Origin: CAVYYW01 sp963772845
GTDB taxonomy: Bacteria > Bacillota > Bacilli > Bacillales > Sporolactobacillaceae
NCBI GenBank assembly: GCA_963772845.1
Contig: CAVYYW010000021.1
Span: forward strand, 1-64,000
DNA: 64,000 nucleotides
Direction: 5' to 3'
Part shown: positions 61,415 to 64,000 of the stretch, piece after piece
How the letters are laid out: the number at the start of each line of letters is the position of its first letter
How positions within the stretch are numbered: the stretch's first letter is position 1
Position numbers and translations under genes: made by a program
Notes under the pieces: generated by a model
Seen by the model: only the letters and a program-made list of their open reading frames with translations
What the model was told of the DNA's origin: nothing
The model's database searches: none

Positions 61415-63106
61415 TTAAGAGGCATTCATATAGTGCTTGAGTTTGCTGAGATAGTCTCTTAGGCCGTAAGTTTGGATGACGTCTTGAGGAAGGTTGTTCA
61501 TATGGTAAGCAAAAGGGCCATTCAGCAATATTGTTATGGAAGGCATGGCCGTTCTGAGGGCCTTGATCGTGCTTTGAATCAGGGGGACGGTGGATGCGGA
61601 GCCTGCAAAGAGAGTAACATAATTCAGGTTGTATTTTTTGATGCACTCAATCAGTAAAGAAGGGCAGGTGATCTGGCCAAGATAAAAAGTTTGCCAGCCA
61701 TTGATGGTGAGAAGGTCATCGATCATTTTCAGCGGCAGAGCACTGGCAGGGCTTTCAAAACCTGCTAGAACAGTAGATCCGGAGAAATTAGGGAGCGATG
61801 CGGTGTTCTCAATCATTTTATAATTTAATATCTCAAGAAGAGTTGTATAAGCGATATGTTCATCAACGGTGTCAATTCTTTTTTCCCTGGCTGCTCCTTC
61901 AATTTCAATGTAGATTTGTTCAAGCAAATCCATATAGATTGATTCAATCCGCATGTCGTCAGAAAACTGATCAATCAATTTAATAGCAGGCAGTTTCTTT
62001 CCTTCAGTCAGGTAAACCAGCAGGCTGTACCAGTTCTTTTTCAGCAAACGCTTTAATTGGACACTTTTCCAGCCGACAATGGATTGAATTGCCGGTTTTT
62101 CATGTGACTCAAGAGAATATTCAATATCTTCGTCTTCCAGCTTAACGAAGGGATGGAAAGCTTCGCCTGATTTTTTATAAATAATTGTCCCGGTGCGCCC
62201 GTCTGATAAAAGCACTTCAGTAAAATCAGGATATAAATCGAGCATGGTTATAAAGGCATGACAAAGATCAAGATCGTATTTGCTTCCATCTTTCAAAAGA
62301 ATTTCCATCGCTTTTGCCCCGTTCAACGGTTTTCGATAAGAACGGTTAAGCGTAAGGGCAGAGTAGACATCGGCAATCATAATGATTTTCAATGGCAAAT
62401 CAAAAGACACCGCATCTGACTGATCAGGATAACCGCTTTTGTCCAGACGTTCGTGATGGGAGCGGGCCATTCGTTGAACATCTAAACTGTACCCGTCTTC
62501 TTTCAACAGTTCTTCACCTTTAATGGTATGGGTTTTTATCAAGTCGTATTCAGCCGCGGTTAGCTTACCTTCTTTTTCAAGCAAGTGCTTCGGTACCTTC
62601 AGCTTTCCTATGTCATGCATCAGACATCCAAGCGCAAAGGACTCGATATTTTCCATGCTTTTCTGCTTTGCAAGAAGTGTTCCTAGCACAAAAACATCGA
62701 TCGAGTGCAAATAACTGTATGGGTTCCAGTGCTTTAACTGCTCAAGCCGTTCTGAAACACCAGGATACTCTAAGAGAGTGGAATACAGCTTTTCTAGCCA
62801 TTGCACGTCCTGAAACCTGTGCAAGGCATGTCCATAGCGCTTATTATCAATGAGCGAAGGAAAAAGCCCTGCCAATTGGCCGTTTGTATTTTCTGCAGAG
62901 TCCAGTACCTCATGTGTGGAAGGGTCCTGATGAGAAGATTGGTTCTCTGGAGTAATGACACGGAGCGTTTTAATCCTGGAACGGCGCAGATCTTGAATCA
63001 TGAAAGAGGTGAGAACAGTACCCGCTGGGTAAAAATTTCCGCGGATAAATAAATCTTCTCCCAGCTGTTCACCGGTTCTGCATTCTGCGGGTTTTTTAAC
63101 CTCCAT
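61415..63106 (-). CDS. HD-GYP domain protein with a C-terminal cobalamin-binding-like domain
   Basis: 563 residues, apparently cytosolic. Region 1-120 is an N-terminal segment of the DUF3391-like kind (GEDLFIRGNFYPAGTVLT). The HD-GYP domain (about 145-300) has MHDIGKLKVP, KTHTIKGEELL, SHHERLDKSGYPD and ADVYSALTLNRSYRKPL, so it should be an active c-di-GMP phosphodiesterase. After a linker, about 410-563 looks like a B12-binding module: a helical part (IDTVDEHIAYTTLLEIL) and a Rossmann part (TVLAGFESPASALPLKMIDD, then LLTINGWQTFYLGQITCPSL). The DxHxxG cobalamin-ligand motif is replaced by ESPASALP, so cobalamin binding, if any, would lack the His ligand. ATG after AGGAGGGTGACAT. Divergent from motA/motP. 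Confidence 0.87.
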   Translation of the reverse strand: MEVKKPAECRTGEQLGEDLFIRGNFYPAGTVLTSFMIQDLRRSRIKTLRVITPENQSSHQDPSTHEVLDSAENTNGQLAGLFPSLIDNKRYGHALHRFQDVQWLEKLYSTLLEYPGVSERLEQLKHWNPYSYLHSIDVFVLGTLLAKQKSMENIESFALGCLMHDIGKLKVPKHLLEKEGKLTAAEYDLIKTHTIKGEELLKEDGYSLDVQRMARSHHERLDKSGYPDQSDAVSFDLPLKIIMIADVYSALTLNRSYRKPLNGAKAMEILLKDGSKYDLDLCHAFITMLDLYPDFTEVLLSDGRTGTIIYKKSGEAFHPFVKLEDEDIEYSLESHEKPAIQSIVGWKSVQLKRLLKKNWYSLLVYLTEGKKLPAIKLIDQFSDDMRIESIYMDLLEQIYIEIEGAAREKRIDTVDEHIAYTTLLEILNYKMIENTASLPNFSGSTVLAGFESPASALPLKMIDDLLTINGWQTFYLGQITCPSLLIECIKKYNLNYVTLFAGSASTVPLIQSTIKALRTAMPSITILLNGPFAYHMNNLPQDVIQTYGLRDYLSKLKHYMNAS

Positions 63107-63431
63107 ATGTCACCCTCCTGTAACATCAATTTGTCGAATAATGCTGTAGAAAAACAGCAATTATGTCAATTATAAAGTAATCATATTAATAAAACTAGTA
63201 TACATTTTATAAAAATTAAAATATTGAGATAATTATTTTTTTAATTTGGCTGAATGATTATTTTCACGAGAATGATTAAGCGGGATTAGTCTTACTTTCC
63301 ACTCATTTCTTCTGGTTACGTTCTATGGATCATCGGCTGAAAAATAGATTTTGTATGCAAAGGACTTAAAGTTGAGAAGAAATCATCCGATAAAGAGATT
63401 ATAGAAAGAATGTTTGAGAGGGTGTACGGGT
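63107..63431. other. Intergenic region between HD-GYP and motA/motP genes
   Basis: AT-rich divergent promoter region of 325 bases. No gene or repeat copy is seen; no clear sigma-D (TAAA / GCCGATAT) promoter was found. Confidence 0.5.
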
Positions 63432-64000
63432 ATGGATTTTGCAACGATGATTGGGCTTTTACTCGGCGTACTTTCCCTTATCGTGGGGTTTGTTCTTGAA
63501 GGTGGAACTTTGGGATCGCTCCTGCAGGGGACAGCTGCATTAATCGTGTTTGGGGGAACGTTTGGTGCGGTCATCTTAAGCTCATCGGGTAAACAGCTCA
63601 AAAAGCTCCCGTTTATCTTAAAATATACGTTTTTCAAGAAAGTTGATCCGCCGAACGAAACCATTGAGCAATTGGTTGAGCTTGCTAACCTTTCACGGCG
63701 GGAAGGGCTTCTGGCTCTGGAATCACAGCGTGAGGTCTATGAAAAGGATGCTTTCTTATCAGATGGTATTCAGATGATCGTAGATGGTGTTGATGCGGAG
63801 ATGATTCAGGACATATTAAATCGGGATATAGAATTATACGAGGATAATATTTTGTCAGCCGGCAAGCTTTTTGAAGCAGCAGGCGGCTTTGCACCAACGA
63901 TGGGAATTATCGGCACAGTAATGGGGCTTGTTCATGTCCTCGGAAGTCTTGATGATCCATCTAAGCTCGGCCCTGCGATTGCTGTGGCTTTTATTGCAAC
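63432..64000 (+). CDS. Flagellar stator protein MotA/MotP, 5' part (runs off the window)
   Basis: The first 189 codons of a stator subunit. Helices at about 4-22 and 30-50 (MIGLLLGVLSLIVGFVLEGG, LQGTAALIVFGGTFGAVILS), a cytoplasmic loop with the charged stretch that touches FliG (LSRREGLLALESQREVYEKD), then TM3 with the family motif AAGGFAPTMGIIGTVMGLVH. The ATG at 63432 follows GAGAGGGTG. MotA (proton) and MotP (sodium) cannot be told apart here. The partner motB/motS would be expected just beyond the window. Confidence 0.92.
   Translation, partial: MDFATMIGLLLGVLSLIVGFVLEGGTLGSLLQGTAALIVFGGTFGAVILSSSGKQLKKLPFILKYTFFKKVDPPNETIEQLVELANLSRREGLLALESQREVYEKDAFLSDGIQMIVDGVDAEMIQDILNRDIELYEDNILSAGKLFEAAGGFAPTMGIIGTVMGLVHVLGSLDDPSKLGPAIAVAFIA

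Overview
The window looks like a chromosomal segment of a motile, probably endospore-lineage low-GC Gram-positive bacterium of the order Bacillales (Bacillaceae or Sporolactobacillaceae-like). This rests on strong AGGAGG-type ribosome binding sites, TTG/GTG starts, sigma-A promoters, cre sites, a Rap-Phr cassette, and YkvI-, CvfB-, AmpS- and LCP-type genes. The species cannot be fixed from sequence alone. No rRNA, tRNA, prophage, IS element or CRISPR array was seen.

Layout. 1-13.7 kb is mainly carbohydrate use: a GH13 oligo-1,6-glucosidase, a broken SDR gene, a secreted S53 (kumamolisin-type) protease with a His-rich tail, then a cre-controlled ABC importer (binding protein and two permeases), a GH42 beta-galactosidase and, after a repeat-filled gap, a GH36 alpha-galactosidase. 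13.7-18.1 kb holds an HNH nuclease-like protein, a DCC-family thiol-disulfide protein, a CssRS-like two-component system and a small Lys-rich secreted protein. 18.9-22.6 kb is a cobalamin riboswitch with terminator driving class I ribonucleotide reductase (nrdA-nrdB). 23.8-29.4 kb holds an M20 amidohydrolase and a tryptophan-catabolic operon (NSS transporter, kynureninase, tryptophan 2,3-dioxygenase) with a perfect cre upstream. 29.5-37.7 kb is housekeeping: VanZ-like, CvfB, FNT channel, ROK glucokinase, two small proteins, AmpS, YkvI. 38.3-47.5 kb holds an SH3b-amidase, an LCP enzyme, a Rap-Phr signalling pair, a membrane-anchored HTH protein, ManA and an MscS-related membrane protein. 48.1-50 kb holds a nucleotidyltransferase and two orphan proteins. 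50.2-60.7 kb is a maltodextrin locus (mdxEFG, GH31 alpha-glucosidase and a LacI regulator leftward, mdxD rightward). The end holds an HD-GYP protein with a cobalamin-binding-like domain and the start of a motA/motP gene.

How the parts fit. The two sugar loci import and hydrolyse galactosides and maltodextrins; GlcK and ManA feed the hexoses into glycolysis. Both sugar operons and the tryptophan operon carry cre-like sites, which predicts CcpA control. Neither ABC locus encodes an ATPase, so a shared MsmX-type ATPase elsewhere is likely.

Two properties of the window stand out. First, at least eight genes are interrupted by single-base frameshifts between two otherwise well-conserved halves, which points more to base-calling error than to decay. 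Second, long gene-free stretches are filled by four families of dispersed structured repeats (called A-D here), two of which sit inside the mdx operon. The most interesting biological signal is a Phr-type pheromone precursor (41527-41745) that carries the same peptide, DHGSVR, four times with different codons. Close behind are the HD-GYP/B12-fold fusion and the B12-riboswitch-controlled class I reductase.
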